Positions 45,465 through 55,197 are shown, counted from the stretch's first letter. The stretch: 64,000 nt of DNA from Micromonospora sp. CP22 (GCF_009712475.1 NZ_VCJO01000001.1:1-64000); one strand, 5' to 3'. Numbers and translations are program-made. Notes: generated by a model from the letters alone, not told the origin.

Positions 45465-46588
45465 GCACGGCACCCGCCACCTCCGGCGACCCCGACGCCG
45501 ATCGCCCCGCGGCGCGGCTACCACGCCCCGCCGTGCCGCTGGCTGACGCGCCGCAGCCGGTGTCGGCTACCGGTTCGAAGGCACCCGCCACCACCTCGGC
45601 CGGAACCGACGTCGGCCTGGATCCGGCCGAGCGTCGGGCCCGAGCCAGCCAGTCGTTCTGGACGGCCGTGGTCGGCGTACCGGCGATCTTCTCGGTGCTG
45701 CGGCTCGGCATCGAGGCCGGCGGCGAACTACAGACCACGTTGCTGCTGGTCGCCAATGTGGGGCCGGTCAACCTGCTCGCCGGCTTCCTCACCACGGCAG
45801 CCCGACTGCTCTCCACAGTGCTCGTCGCGGTGTTCGCCCTCGGCGGGGTGCTCGCGGCCAGTGGACGCCAGCTGGGCCGGCAACCGCTCTTCGCCCGGTG
45901 GGCCGAGATCATGCCGAGTTGGTTCGTCGCGGCGAGCTTCCTGATGGCCCTGGTGACCTGGCCGCTGCTGTATCTTCCGCTGCTGCTGCCCGCGATGGCG
46001 GCGGCCTTCCAACTCCGCCCGGAACGCCTGCACGAGCACCCGGTCGTCCGTGCCCTGATCGTCGTCGTGGTGTACGCCGGCTATCTCTGGTTGCTCGCGC
46101 CGACGCTGGGCGAAGCCTGGCAGCAGGGCGAGATGCTGCCGATCGCGCTACTGGCCGTACCACCGACGCTGGCACTCTTCGTCGCCGGGCCGCTGCCCAG
46201 GATGGTCGTCCGGGCGCTCGCCCCGATGACCCAGCTCGCCGTGTTGATGATGCTGGTCTGGGCGGCGCTGCCGGTGATCAGCACGCCGGTGCTGCCGCTG
46301 ACGGTGACCACCGTGGGCGAGCCGGACGCGACCTCGGCCGTTGCCACCGAGGAGATCCGGGGTCACGTGGTTACCACCGACGACGTCAACATGGTGATCC
46401 TTCAGGAGCGCGGCGGGGTGCGCTACGTTCCGGTCGACCAGGTACGCGGGCAGGTGCTCTGCCCCTCGGAGGAGGAACTGCCCCGCTACCAGCTACGCAT
46501 CCACGACTTCCACGTCGAGGATTCGCTGCTGGAAGGGCTGGGCCGACGCGTACGGCCCGTGCACCGGGTGGACGCCGCCTGCCGCTGA
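45461..46588 (+). CDS. Polytopic membrane protein (GlnX-like candidate)
   Basis: A 375-residue protein whose ATG overlaps the GlnH-like stop. After a disordered N-terminus (about 1-55) come several transmembrane helices, including FWTAVVGVPAIFSVLRLGI, LLLVANVGPVNLLAGFLTTA, LLSTVLVAVFALGGVLAASG, WFVAASFLMALVTWPLLYLP, VRALIVVVVYAGYLWLLAP and MTQLAVLMMLVWAALPVIS. The C-terminal roughly 75 residues lie outside the membrane (EIRGHVVTTDDVNMVILQERGGVRYVPVDQV). No transport or catalytic motif is identified. Coupling to a ligand-binding lipoprotein and proximity to a receptor kinase recall GlnX, but this is inference. Confidence 0.8.
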   Translation: MSTAPATSGDPDADRPAARLPRPAVPLADAPQPVSATGSKAPATTSAGTDVGLDPAERRARASQSFWTAVVGVPAIFSVLRLGIEAGGELQTTLLLVANVGPVNLLAGFLTTAARLLSTVLVAVFALGGVLAASGRQLGRQPLFARWAEIMPSWFVAASFLMALVTWPLLYLPLLLPAMAAAFQLRPERLHEHPVVRALIVVVVYAGYLWLLAPTLGEAWQQGEMLPIALLAVPPTLALFVAGPLPRMVVRALAPMTQLAVLMMLVWAALPVISTPVLPLTVTTVGEPDATSAVATEEIRGHVVTTDDVNMVILQERGGVRYVPVDQVRGQVLCPSEEELPRYQLRIHDFHVEDSLLEGLGRRVRPVHRVDAACR

Positions 46589-46612
46589 GACGCCCACCCG
46601 GGCTACGTCACC

Positions 46613-47776
46613 TCAGTACGACTTGTCCTGGCCGAGGACGTGTTGGGCGACGAAGTTCAGGATCATCTCCCGGCTGACCGGGGCGATGCGGCCCGCCCGT
46701 ACCGCCCCCAGCAGGGTGGCCACGCCGTACTCAGTGGTCATGCCGGCACCGCCGAGCGCCTGCACGGCCGTGTCGACCGCGAGCGCGGCGGCCTCGCCAG
46801 CCGCGTACTTGGCCATGTTGGCCGAGACGGCCGCCTCCAGGTCGCGGTCGGCGTCGTAGAGCGTCGCCGCCTTCTGGATCATCAGACGGGCCAACTCCAC
46901 CTGCACGGCGGCATGGGCCAACGGATGCGACACGCCCTGGTGGGAGCCGATCGACCGCTCGCCCCAGACCTTCCGCGAAGCCGTGTACTCCGCCGCCCGC
47001 TCGATCGCGTACCGGCCGGTGCCGGCACCCATGGCGGCGACGGTGATCCGTTCCGGGTTGAGCCCGGAGAAGAGCGCCGGCAGACCGGCGTCCAACGACT
47101 CGCCGACCAACGCGTCGGCAGGTAGCCGTACGTCGTCCAGAAAGAGCAGGAACTGGTTCTCCGGGGAGACGATCTCCATGTCCAGCTTGGACCGGGTCAG
47201 CCCGGCGACGTCGGTCGGCACGATGAACAGCGCAGGCTTGAGCTTCCCCGTCGAGGAGTCCTCGGTACGGGCCACCACGAGCACGTGCCCGGCCTCGTCG
47301 ACACCGGAGATGTAGCACTTGCGACCGGACAACACCCAGTCCTCGCCGTCGCGGCGGGCCACCGTGGCGAGCCGGTGGAAGTTCGAGCCGGCGTCCGGCT
47401 CGGTGATCGCGAAGACGATCTTCTGGGAGCCGTCGGCGAGGCCCGGCAGGTGCCGTTTGCGCTGCTCCTCGGTGCCGTGCCGGTTGATGACGGTGGCGGC
47501 GATAGCGGGGGAGACCACCAGCAGCAGCAGCGGACAACCGGCGGCGGCAAGTTCCTCGCAGACGATGGCCAGGTCGGTGATGCCGCCGCCGCCACCGCCG
47601 TACTCGGTGGGGATGTTGACGCCCAGGTAGCCGAGTTGACCGGCCTCCTGCCACAGCTCGGTGGTGTGCTCACCGGCCTTGGCCTTCGCCACGAAGTACC
47701 GGTGGCCGTACCGCTTGCCCAGCGCGCGCACGGCGTCGCGGAGCTGCTCCTGCTCGGGGGTGAGGTCGAAGTTCAT
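46613..47776 (-). CDS. Acyl-CoA dehydrogenase
   Basis: A 387-residue flavoenzyme that makes alpha,beta-enoyl-CoA. The FAD/substrate motif FAITEPDAGSNFHRLATVA is near residues 125-143 and the middle domain has CYISGVDEAGHVLVVART. The C-terminal helical domain contains SIGSHQGVSHPLAHAAVQVELARLM and ALGGAGMTTEYGVATL, where the catalytic glutamate of isovaleryl- or medium-chain-type enzymes is expected (TEYG). It overlaps the carboxylase alpha gene by ATGA and is the last gene of the operon. Partner electron-transfer flavoprotein genes are not in the window. Confidence 0.93.
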   Translation of the reverse strand: MNFDLTPEQEQLRDAVRALGKRYGHRYFVAKAKAGEHTTELWQEAGQLGYLGVNIPTEYGGGGGGITDLAIVCEELAAAGCPLLLLVVSPAIAATVINRHGTEEQRKRHLPGLADGSQKIVFAITEPDAGSNFHRLATVARRDGEDWVLSGRKCYISGVDEAGHVLVVARTEDSSTGKLKPALFIVPTDVAGLTRSKLDMEIVSPENQFLLFLDDVRLPADALVGESLDAGLPALFSGLNPERITVAAMGAGTGRYAIERAAEYTASRKVWGERSIGSHQGVSHPLAHAAVQVELARLMIQKAATLYDADRDLEAAVSANMAKYAAGEAAALAVDTAVQALGGAGMTTEYGVATLLGAVRAGRIAPVSREMILNFVAQHVLGQDKSY

Positions 47777-49776
47777 GACGGCGACTCCTCATCGGGGGTG
47801 ACCACGGCCAGCACCGTGCCCGTGTCGACCTGCCCACCGGCGGCCACCGGCAGCTCGGTGACCAAACCATCGGTGGGGGCGAGCACGGGGTGTTCCAGCT
47901 TCATCGCTTCCAGGGTCAGCAGCAGGTCACCGGCGGCGACCCGCTGACCGACCTCGACATGCACCCGGGCCACCGCGCCGGGCAGCGGCGCGAGCAGCGA
48001 CCCGGCGGCCAGCTCCGTGCTGGGCAGCGGGAAACGAGGCAGCTCGACCAGGCTCGTCGCCCCGTCCGGGCCGTCCACGAACACGTCCGACCCCACCCGG
48101 TGTACGCGGTACGCCCGCCGTACCCCGGCCACGTCGAGCACGACCCGCTCCGGTCGGGCCTCGACGAGCGTGACGGCCGGTGTCGTGCTCGCGGAGGCTC
48201 CGTCGGCGGCGGGCGACACCGACCACTCGGCGAGGGCACCCGAGCGATCCAGTCGGTAGCGGATCTCGATCTCGTCGCCGTTCGTTGCGGTGAACCGGGT
48301 GACCTGCGGGAAGGCGGGCACGTTACGCCAGCCCGAGGGCAGAGTGCCCAGCACCTGAGCCGCAACTCGGCGAGCGGCGGCCGACGCCAGCGCGGCGGCC
48401 AGCGCGGTCACCGGAATCTCGGTGTCGGGCAGGACCGGCTCGAAGACCTCGGCGTGCCGCTCCAGGAAGCCGGTGTCGATGTCGACCGCAGCGAATTCCG
48501 GGCTGCGCAGGACCCTGACCAGCAGGTCCCGGTTGGTGGCCACGCCGTGCAGTTCGGCACGGGCCAGCGCCCCGGCCAACGCGCGGGCCGCCTCCGCGCG
48601 GGTGGGTGCCCAGGCGATCACCTTGGCGAGCATCGAGTCGTAGTGGACGCTGACCGTCGAGCCGTCGACGACGCCGGAGTCCAGCCGCAGACCGGGCGCG
48701 GCCAGCGGGCCGAACTCGGCGGCCACGCCCGGCACGGTGAACCGGTGCAGGGTGCCGGTGGCGGGCCGGTTGCCCTGCGCGGGATCCTCGGCGCAGAGGC
48801 GTACCTCGATCGCGTGGCCGGTGGACGGCGGTGTCGCGGCCAACGGCAGCGCCGCGCCCTCGGCAACCAGCAGTTGCAGCCGGACCAGATCCAGCCCGGT
48901 GGTCAGCTCCGTGACCGGGTGCTCCACCTGGAGACGGGTGTTCATCTCCAGGAAGTGGATCTCCCCGTCCGGCGCGAGCAGGAACTCGACCGTGCCGGCC
49001 CCCACGTAGTCGACCGCCCGCCCAGCGGCCACCGCCGCCTCGTGCAGCCGCTCCCGCACGTCGTCGGGCAGGACACCGGGTGCCTCCTCGACGATTTTCT
49101 GATGCCGACGCTGAATCGAGCAGTCGCGCACACCCAACGCGAGCACCGTGCCGTACCGGTCGCCGAAGATCTGCACCTCGACGTGGCGGCCGTGTTCGAC
49201 GTACCGCTCGACGAAGACCGTGCCGTCGCCGAACGCCGACATCGCCTCGCGGCGCGCACCGGCGACGGCCTCGGCGAGCGCCCCGGCGTCACGGACCACC
49301 CGCATGCCCCGCCCACCGCCACCGGCGGCCGCCTTCACCAGCACCGGGAAGCCGGTGACCTGGTCGGGGTCGGTCCAACTGGGCAGCATCGGTACGCCGG
49401 CCTCGGCGAGCAGCGCCTTCGCGGCCAGCTTGTCGCCCATGGCGGCGATCGCCTTGGCCGGTGGGCCGACCCAGGTCAACCCGGCGTCGGTCACCGCCGT
49501 GGCGAAACCGGCGTGCTCGGCGAGGAATCCGTAGCCGGGATGGACCGCGTCGGCACCGCACCGGCGGGCCGCGTCCAGGATCAGGTCGGCCCGGAGGTAC
49601 GTCTCGGCAGGTGTGTTGCCGGGCAACCGGACCGCCTGGTCGGCCTCGGCGACGAAGGGCGCGTCGGCGTCCGCGTCGGAGTACACGGCGACCGTCTCGA
49701 TCCCGAGAGTCCGGCAGGTGGCGTAGACCCGGCGGGCGATCTCGCCCCGGTTCGCCACGAGAAGTTTCGAAATCAC
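47773..49776 (-). CDS. Biotin-dependent acyl-CoA carboxylase alpha (biotin carboxylase + BCCP)
   Basis: A 667-residue subunit from GTG 49776 (AGGAGC four bases upstream); the frame upstream is the complement of the carboxyltransferase. The N-terminus ISKLLVANRGEIARRVYATCR is the biotin carboxylase pre-ATP fold, GGGGRGMRVV is the ATP-grasp glycine loop and FLEMNTRLQVEHPVTEL the active site with catalytic Lys/Glu. The biotinyl domain near the end has LEAMKLEHPVLAP with the acceptor lysine. It pairs with the beta gene eight bases upstream to carboxylate a branched acyl-CoA. Confidence 0.95.
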   Translation of the reverse strand: MISKLLVANRGEIARRVYATCRTLGIETVAVYSDADADAPFVAEADQAVRLPGNTPAETYLRADLILDAARRCGADAVHPGYGFLAEHAGFATAVTDAGLTWVGPPAKAIAAMGDKLAAKALLAEAGVPMLPSWTDPDQVTGFPVLVKAAAGGGGRGMRVVRDAGALAEAVAGARREAMSAFGDGTVFVERYVEHGRHVEVQIFGDRYGTVLALGVRDCSIQRRHQKIVEEAPGVLPDDVRERLHEAAVAAGRAVDYVGAGTVEFLLAPDGEIHFLEMNTRLQVEHPVTELTTGLDLVRLQLLVAEGAALPLAATPPSTGHAIEVRLCAEDPAQGNRPATGTLHRFTVPGVAAEFGPLAAPGLRLDSGVVDGSTVSVHYDSMLAKVIAWAPTRAEAARALAGALARAELHGVATNRDLLVRVLRSPEFAAVDIDTGFLERHAEVFEPVLPDTEIPVTALAAALASAAARRVAAQVLGTLPSGWRNVPAFPQVTRFTATNGDEIEIRYRLDRSGALAEWSVSPAADGASASTTPAVTLVEARPERVVLDVAGVRRAYRVHRVGSDVFVDGPDGATSLVELPRFPLPSTELAAGSLLAPLPGAVARVHVEVGQRVAAGDLLLTLEAMKLEHPVLAPTDGLVTELPVAAGGQVDTGTVLAVVTPDEESPS

Positions 49777-49784
49777 GCCAGCTC

Positions 49785-51386
49785 CTACATTCGGAAGACG
49801 CCGAAGCGGTCGGCGCCCGCCACCGGTCCGCTGTGGATGGCCGAGAGACAGAGGCCGAGGACGGTACGGGTGTCCCGGGGGTCGATCACCCCGTCGTCGT
49901 AGAGTCGGCCGGAGAGGAAGAGCGCACCGGACTGGGACTCGATCTGCTGCTCGACCATCATCCGCATCGCCGCGTCGGAGTCCTCGTCGAACTCGCGACC
50001 GCGTGCTGCGGCGGCCTGCCGGGCCACGATGGACAGCACCCCGGCCAGCTGCGCCGGCCCCATCACCGCCGACTTCGCATTCGGCCAGGTGAACAGGAAC
50101 CTCGGCTCGTACGCCCGGCCGCACATGCCGTAGTTGCCCGCGCCGTAGGACGCGCCCAGGTTCACCGTCAGGTGCGGCACGGTCGAGTTCGACACCGCGT
50201 TGATCATGAGCGCGCCGTGCTTGATGATGCCGCGCTGCTCGTACTCCGTGCCGACCATGTAGCCGGTGGTGTTCTGGAGGAAGATCAGCGGAGTGTCGGT
50301 GGCGTTCGCCAACTGGATGAACTGCGCCGCCTTCTGCGCCTCCTCGCTGAACAGCACCCCCCGGGCGTTGGCCAGCACGCCGACCGGGTAGCCGTGCAAC
50401 TCGCCCCAGCCGGTCACCAACGCGGTGCCGTAGGTCGGCTTGAACTCGTCGAACTCGCTGCCGTCGAGCACCCGGGCGAGCACCTCGCGCGGATCGAAGG
50501 GCACCTTGAGGTCGGAACTGACGATGCCGAGCAACTCCTCCGGGTCGTACTTCGGTGGCTGCGGCATCGGGTTGCGCGGTGCCGGCCCCTGCTTGCGCCA
50601 GTTGAGTCGGCGTACGCACTGCCGCGCCAGCCGGATGCCGTCGCGCTCGTCGGTGGCGAGGAAGTCGGCCAGGCCGGAGGTGGTGGCGTGCATGGCGGCA
50701 CCGCCCAGCGACTCGTCGTCGGCGTCCTCGCCGGTGGCCATCTTCACCAGCGGTGGCCCGGCCAGGTAGACCTGCGAGCGGTCCCGGATCATGATCGTGT
50801 AGTCGGACATCCCGGGCACGTACGCGCCACCGGCGGTGGCATTGCCGAAGACCACGCTGACCGTGGGGATCCGTTCCGCCGAGAGCCGGGTCAGGTCGCG
50901 GAACACCCGACCGCCCGGAATGAAGATCTCCGCCTGGGTGGGCAGGTCCGCGCCGGCCGACTCGACCAGGTTCACCATCGGCAGCCGGTTGGCCAGGGCG
51001 ATCTCGCCCGCCCGCCGGGTCTTCGCCAGCGACCACGGGTTCACCGCGCCGCCGCGTACCGTCGGATCGTTGGCGACGATCAGGCACTCCACGCCCTCGA
51101 CCACGCCGATCCCGGTCACCACGCTGGCCCCGACCGGGAAATCCGTGCCGAACGCGGCGACCGGTGACAGTTCGAGGAACGGGCTGTCCTGGTCGAGCAG
51201 CAGTTCGATGCGCTCCCGGGGGAGTAGCTTGCCGCGCCGGTGGTGCCGGGCCACGTACTTCTCGCCACCACCGCCACGGGCGGTGTCGAGCGCGGCGTCC
51301 AGCTCGGCGAGGCGTTCCAGCAGTGCGTCCCGGTTGGCGCGGAAAGCCGGCGAGGACGGGTCGATCCCCGTCTGGAGTGTGCTCAC
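49785..51386 (-). CDS. Acyl-CoA carboxylase beta (carboxyltransferase), MCC/AtuC-like
   Basis: A 533-residue carboxyltransferase. It has the N-terminal half domain (GGGEKYVARHHRRGKLLPRERIELLLDQDSPFLEL), the oxyanion-type loops FGNATAGGAYVPGMSDY and NTTGYMVGTEYEQRGIIKHGA, and the conserved end FGVFRM. The best match by pattern is methylcrotonyl- or geranyl-CoA carboxylase beta, rather than propionyl-CoA carboxylase. With the alpha subunit it would carboxylate 3-methylcrotonyl-CoA in leucine breakdown or a longer homologue in acyclic terpene breakdown. It is the third structural step in the TetR-led operon. Confidence 0.93.
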   Translation of the reverse strand: MSTLQTGIDPSSPAFRANRDALLERLAELDAALDTARGGGGEKYVARHHRRGKLLPRERIELLLDQDSPFLELSPVAAFGTDFPVGASVVTGIGVVEGVECLIVANDPTVRGGAVNPWSLAKTRRAGEIALANRLPMVNLVESAGADLPTQAEIFIPGGRVFRDLTRLSAERIPTVSVVFGNATAGGAYVPGMSDYTIMIRDRSQVYLAGPPLVKMATGEDADDESLGGAAMHATTSGLADFLATDERDGIRLARQCVRRLNWRKQGPAPRNPMPQPPKYDPEELLGIVSSDLKVPFDPREVLARVLDGSEFDEFKPTYGTALVTGWGELHGYPVGVLANARGVLFSEEAQKAAQFIQLANATDTPLIFLQNTTGYMVGTEYEQRGIIKHGALMINAVSNSTVPHLTVNLGASYGAGNYGMCGRAYEPRFLFTWPNAKSAVMGPAQLAGVLSIVARQAAAARGREFDEDSDAAMRMMVEQQIESQSGALFLSGRLYDDGVIDPRDTRTVLGLCLSAIHSGPVAGADRFGVFRM

Positions 51387-51441
51387 AGCGTGCCTTTCGT
51401 TCGTGACCGTAGGGCTCGCGAACCCGGCCCACGCTCCGCCC

Positions 51442-52641
51442 TCACAGGCCCATGCCCTTCGCGACGATCTCGTTCATGATTTCGGTGGTGCCGCCGCCGA
51501 TGCCGAGGATCCGGGCGTCGCGGTAGTGCCGCTCCACCTCCGCGTCGCGCAGGTAGCCGAAGCCGCCGTGCAGTTGCAGGGCCTGGTCGACGACCCAGTC
51601 GGCGGCCGATACCGCCACGTTCTTCGCCATCGCCACCTCGGTCACCACCGGTTCACCCGCGGCCACCCGGGCGGCCACCTGGTGCACGTACGCGCGAGCG
51701 GCCTCGGCCCGGGTGTGCATCTCGGCCAGCCGGTGCCGGACCAGCTGTCGGCTCGCCAACGGTCGGCCGAAGGTGGACCGGTCACGACACCAGGCGGTGG
51801 CCAGCTCGACACAGCGCTGCGCGATGGCGTACGCCTGGGTGGCCAGGGAGAGTCGCTCGGCGGCGAACTGCTGCATGATCGCCAGGAAGCCGGTCTCCTC
51901 CTCGCCGATCCGGTTCCGCACCGGCACGCGTACGTCGACGAAGGAGAGTTCGGCGGTGTCCGAGCAGTGCCAGCCGAGCTTCTCCAGCCGACGCCCGACC
52001 GTGAAGCCGGGCGTACCCCGGTCGATCACCAGCAGGGTCAGCGCCCCGCTGCCCGGCACGCCGGTGCAGACCGCGGTGGTCACGAAGTCGGCCCGGACCC
52101 CGCTGGTGATGTAGGTCTTCGCGCCGTTGACCACGTAGTGGTCGCCGTCGAGTCGGGCGTGGGTGCGGATGCCCGCCACGTCCGATCCGGTGTCCGGTTC
52201 GGTGATGGCCAGCGCGCCGATCATCGAACCGGCAAGCGTCGGCCGGACGTAGCGGTCGATCAGGTCGTGGTCCCTGATCGCCTCCACCGGCTCGGCGGCT
52301 GGCCCGGGGAGCCGGCCGCCCGCGCGGGCACCGGCAGCGGCCACCATGTGCGGCAGCGCGATGCCGTGGGTGAACAGGGCGGCCACCAGCCCCGACGAGC
52401 CACCCGAGCGGATGATCTCCTCGGTGACGATGATCGAGTCGAGCAGATCGCCGCCGCTGCCGCCGACCACCTCGGGAAAACCGATGCCGAGCAGCCCGAT
52501 CCGGGCGGCGGTCGCGTGCAGCTCGCGAGGTATCTCGCCGGCCCGTTCCCAGTCGGCCAGGTGCGGCAGCACCTCCCGGGTGACGAAGGCGCGGGTCAGC
52601 TCCCGCAACTGTCGCCGCTCGGGGGTGTCGACGATCGTCAC
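51442..52641 (-). CDS. Acyl-CoA dehydrogenase (second copy)
   Basis: A 399-residue flavoenzyme starting GTG 52641, overlapping the AtuA-like stop. FAD contacts LAITEPDTGSDVAGIRTHARL and VVNGAKTYITSGVRADFV are clear, as is the C-terminal region with YLRDAEVERHYRDARILGIGGGTTEIMNEIVAKGM. The GGGTTEIMNEIV end is standard. The two dehydrogenases of this operon probably act on different chain lengths or steps, as in citronellyl-CoA or isovaleryl-CoA pathways. Confidence 0.93.
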   Translation of the reverse strand: MTIVDTPERRQLRELTRAFVTREVLPHLADWERAGEIPRELHATAARIGLLGIGFPEVVGGSGGDLLDSIIVTEEIIRSGGSSGLVAALFTHGIALPHMVAAAGARAGGRLPGPAAEPVEAIRDHDLIDRYVRPTLAGSMIGALAITEPDTGSDVAGIRTHARLDGDHYVVNGAKTYITSGVRADFVTTAVCTGVPGSGALTLLVIDRGTPGFTVGRRLEKLGWHCSDTAELSFVDVRVPVRNRIGEEETGFLAIMQQFAAERLSLATQAYAIAQRCVELATAWCRDRSTFGRPLASRQLVRHRLAEMHTRAEAARAYVHQVAARVAAGEPVVTEVAMAKNVAVSAADWVVDQALQLHGGFGYLRDAEVERHYRDARILGIGGGTTEIMNEIVAKGMGL

Positions 52642-54350
52642 GGCCGCACCTCCCCGATGGCCGTCGCCGGTTCGTCACGCGCCAGCAGCTCGACCGGCAG
52701 GTCGACGACCCGGGAGCGGAGCAGCTCGCCGAGGGCCTTGGCCTGCGGGTCGAACCGGGTGGAGGCGGCCACCCCGTCCCCGAGCAGTCCACGGATCACG
52801 AAGTTGACGGCCCGCAGGTTCGGCAGTTCGTGGCGTTCGACGGTCAACGGCGCGGTCTCCGGCAGCAGCTCCGCCAGCCGCGCCACGGTGAGCCAGCCAC
52901 GCAACCAGGCCCAGGTGGCGTCGGTACGCGCCCAGACCCCCAGGTTCGCGTCACCGCCCTTGTCACCCGACCGGGCACCCACCACCTCGCCCAGCGGCCC
53001 CCGGCGGGTCGGACCGACCGTCGCCGGGACGGTCTCCTCGGGCGTCGGCTCGGCGGTCACGGTCGCGGTGACCGGCGGTGGGGCGATCGGCAGGCGGGTG
53101 CCGTCCGGCAGTACGGCGACGTGGTCGACCGCCTCCTGGGCCACGGTGTCGGCGGTGAACACGCCGTACGGGGTGGCGTCACCGGGCAGGGTGGTCAGGG
53201 TGCAGCCCGGGTAGGAGGCCAGGGCCAGCTCGACCGCCGCCGCCGAGAACGCCCGCCCCGCCCGCGCCCGGTCACCGTCCCGCAGGTGTACGTGCAGCAG
53301 GGCGCTGGCCGTCTCGGTGTCGGACGAGTCCGGGTGGTCGGTGCGGGCCAGCGTGAACTCCAGCCCCTCCCGACCGACCGCCTCCGTCAGCTGGGCCTGG
53401 ACCAGCGCCGCCTTGGCCGGGATGTCCAGCCCACAAAGCACGAACGTCATCGAGTTGCGGAAGCCGCCGAGGTTGTTGACGCCGACCTTGAGGGTGTCCG
53501 GTGGCGGGGTTCCCCGCACGCCATGGACGAGCACTCGATCCGGGCCCTGCTGGCTCAGCCGTACCGAGTCCAGCCGGGTCACCACGTCGGGGCCCAGGTA
53601 GGCCGGCCCCGCCACCTCGTACAACAACTGGGCGGTGACCGTCTCGACGGTGACCGCGCCGCCGGTGCCGGGATGTTTCGTGATCACCGCCGAGCCGTCG
53701 GCGCGCAGCTCGGCCACCGGGAATCCCGGCCGCCGCCCGCCGTCGGGCAGCTCGCGGAAGAAGCTGAAGTTGCCCCCGGTCACCTGCGCCCCGCACTCGA
53801 CGAGGTGCCCGGCGACGGTGGCCCCGGCCAGCGCGTCGAGGTCGCCGCGCCCCCAGCCGAAGCGGGCGATGGCCGGGCCCACGACCAGCGAGGCGTCGGT
53901 GACCCGCCCGGTCACCACCACGTCCGCCCCGGCGTCGAGGCAGGCGGCGATGCCGAACGCCCCCAGATACGCGTTCGCGGTCAGCGCGTCCGGCCGGGCC
54001 AGGGCGTCACCCTCGACGTACCCGACCTGGACGCGGAGCCCGAGCCGGTCGGCGAGGGCACGGATCGCGGCGGCCAGTCCGGCCGGATTGAGGCCACCGG
54101 CGTTGGTGACCAGGGCGACCCGGTGGTCGAGCGCGGTGCCGAGGCAGCCCTCCAGCTGCCGCAGGAACGTCTTCGCGTAGCCCAGGTCGGGGTCACGCAT
54201 CCGGTCCCGACCCAGGATGAGCATGGTCAACTCGGCCAGGTAGTCGCCGGTCAACACGTCCAGCTCGCCGCCGTCGAGCATCTCCTGCCAGGCGGAGAAC
54301 CGGTCGCCGTAGAAGCCGGAGGCGTTGCCGATCCGCAGTACGTCGTCCAT
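52638..54350 (-). CDS. AtuA-like acyclic terpene utilization protein (DUF1446)
   Basis: A 570-residue protein from ATG 54350. The DUF1446 pattern is visible: RIGNASGFYGDRFSAWQEML, LTGDYLAELTMLILGR, VALVTNAGGLNPAGLAAAIR, DVVVTGRVTDASLVVGPA, HLVECGAQVTGGNFS and SGDKGGDANLGVWAR. In Pseudomonas, AtuA belongs to the citronellol/geraniol (Atu) pathway, but its reaction is unproven. It lies beside acyl-CoA dehydrogenase and carboxylase genes here, supporting a related catabolic role. It overlaps the downstream dehydrogenase. Confidence 0.92.
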   Translation of the reverse strand: MDDVLRIGNASGFYGDRFSAWQEMLDGGELDVLTGDYLAELTMLILGRDRMRDPDLGYAKTFLRQLEGCLGTALDHRVALVTNAGGLNPAGLAAAIRALADRLGLRVQVGYVEGDALARPDALTANAYLGAFGIAACLDAGADVVVTGRVTDASLVVGPAIARFGWGRGDLDALAGATVAGHLVECGAQVTGGNFSFFRELPDGGRRPGFPVAELRADGSAVITKHPGTGGAVTVETVTAQLLYEVAGPAYLGPDVVTRLDSVRLSQQGPDRVLVHGVRGTPPPDTLKVGVNNLGGFRNSMTFVLCGLDIPAKAALVQAQLTEAVGREGLEFTLARTDHPDSSDTETASALLHVHLRDGDRARAGRAFSAAAVELALASYPGCTLTTLPGDATPYGVFTADTVAQEAVDHVAVLPDGTRLPIAPPPVTATVTAEPTPEETVPATVGPTRRGPLGEVVGARSGDKGGDANLGVWARTDATWAWLRGWLTVARLAELLPETAPLTVERHELPNLRAVNFVIRGLLGDGVAASTRFDPQAKALGELLRSRVVDLPVELLARDEPATAIGEVRP

Positions 54351-54390
54351 CAGCACCACCTACGGGTCACGGTCACTGTCTGCGGCGCGG

Positions 54391-55179
54391 TCACGGGGCC
54401 ACCTCGCGTGGGGCGCGGCTGACACCGGGCGGACCGGCGAATGCCTGGGCCACGTCGAGCCAGCCGTCGGCGACCGGCCCGGTGGCGATCAGGGCGAGGT
54501 CGGCGCGGTGCCGACGCCGGGTCACCAGCAGACAGAAGTCGAGCGCCGGGCCGGTGACCCGGTCGGCTGCGTGCGCCGGACCGAAGGCCCAGGTGCCGCC
54601 GTCGGGCGCGGTCAGCTCCACCCGTACCGGTGTCGTGGGTACCGGCCGGCCATGGGTGGCGAAACTGTGCCCGACGGTACGGAAGCCGAGGTACGCGATG
54701 TGTCGCAGCCGGTCGGTGGCGGGGCGGGTGACGCCGAGCGCCTCGGCCACGTCCTCGCCGTGTGCCCAGGTCTCCATGATCCGGGCGGTCGCCATCGAGG
54801 CCGGTGACATGCGAGTGCCGTACCAGGGCAGCTTCTCCCCGGCGGGGGCGGCGACGAGGGCGGCGGCGAGCGCCGCGCGACCGGCACGCCAGCGGGGCAG
54901 CAGCCGGTCGGGCGAGTCGAGGAAGGCCGTCGCACCGTCGTCGACCAGCCGGGCGAGATCAGCGGCGGCGGTGACCGAGGCGTAGAAGGCGTCGGCGTCG
55001 GTCGCGGCCAGCCGGGCCACGTGGTCCGTCCAAGCCAGGTGGGCGATCTGGTGGGCGATGGTCCAGCCCACGGCGGGGGTCGGCCGCGCCCACTCCTGCG
55101 GCGGCAGTGGCGAGACGAGCGCGTCGAGCTGCTCGGACTCGATGGCCAGGTCCGTGAGCAGGTCGGTCAGGTCGACCAT
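54391..55179 (-). CDS. MDMPI/DinB-like protein (TIGR03084-type)
   Basis: A 262-residue protein. The four-helix N-terminal fold has histidines typical of mycothiol-dependent maleylpyruvate isomerase-like metal sites: HQIAHLAWTDHVARL and ETWAHGEDVAEALG. A second small domain follows (VRVELTAPDGGTWAFGP, DFCLLVTRRRH). TIGR03084 members co-occur with AtuA-like and acyl-CoA dehydrogenase genes in actinobacteria. The mycothiol-dependent family uses mycothiol or zinc; the actual substrate is unknown. It is between the TetR gene (18 bases) and AtuA-like gene (40 bases) in the same direction. Confidence 0.85.
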   Translation of the reverse strand: MVDLTDLLTDLAIESEQLDALVSPLPPQEWARPTPAVGWTIAHQIAHLAWTDHVARLAATDADAFYASVTAAADLARLVDDGATAFLDSPDRLLPRWRAGRAALAAALVAAPAGEKLPWYGTRMSPASMATARIMETWAHGEDVAEALGVTRPATDRLRHIAYLGFRTVGHSFATHGRPVPTTPVRVELTAPDGGTWAFGPAHAADRVTGPALDFCLLVTRRRHRADLALIATGPVADGWLDVAQAFAGPPGVSRAPREVAP

Positions 55180-55197
55180 GGCACCTCCGGGGCGGGG

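Noticed and set aside
49777..51432. Apparent fusion of carboxylase alpha with upstream 550 residues
   Set aside because: The extension is the out-of-frame complement of the carboxyltransferase beta gene; GTG 49776 with RBS is the start.
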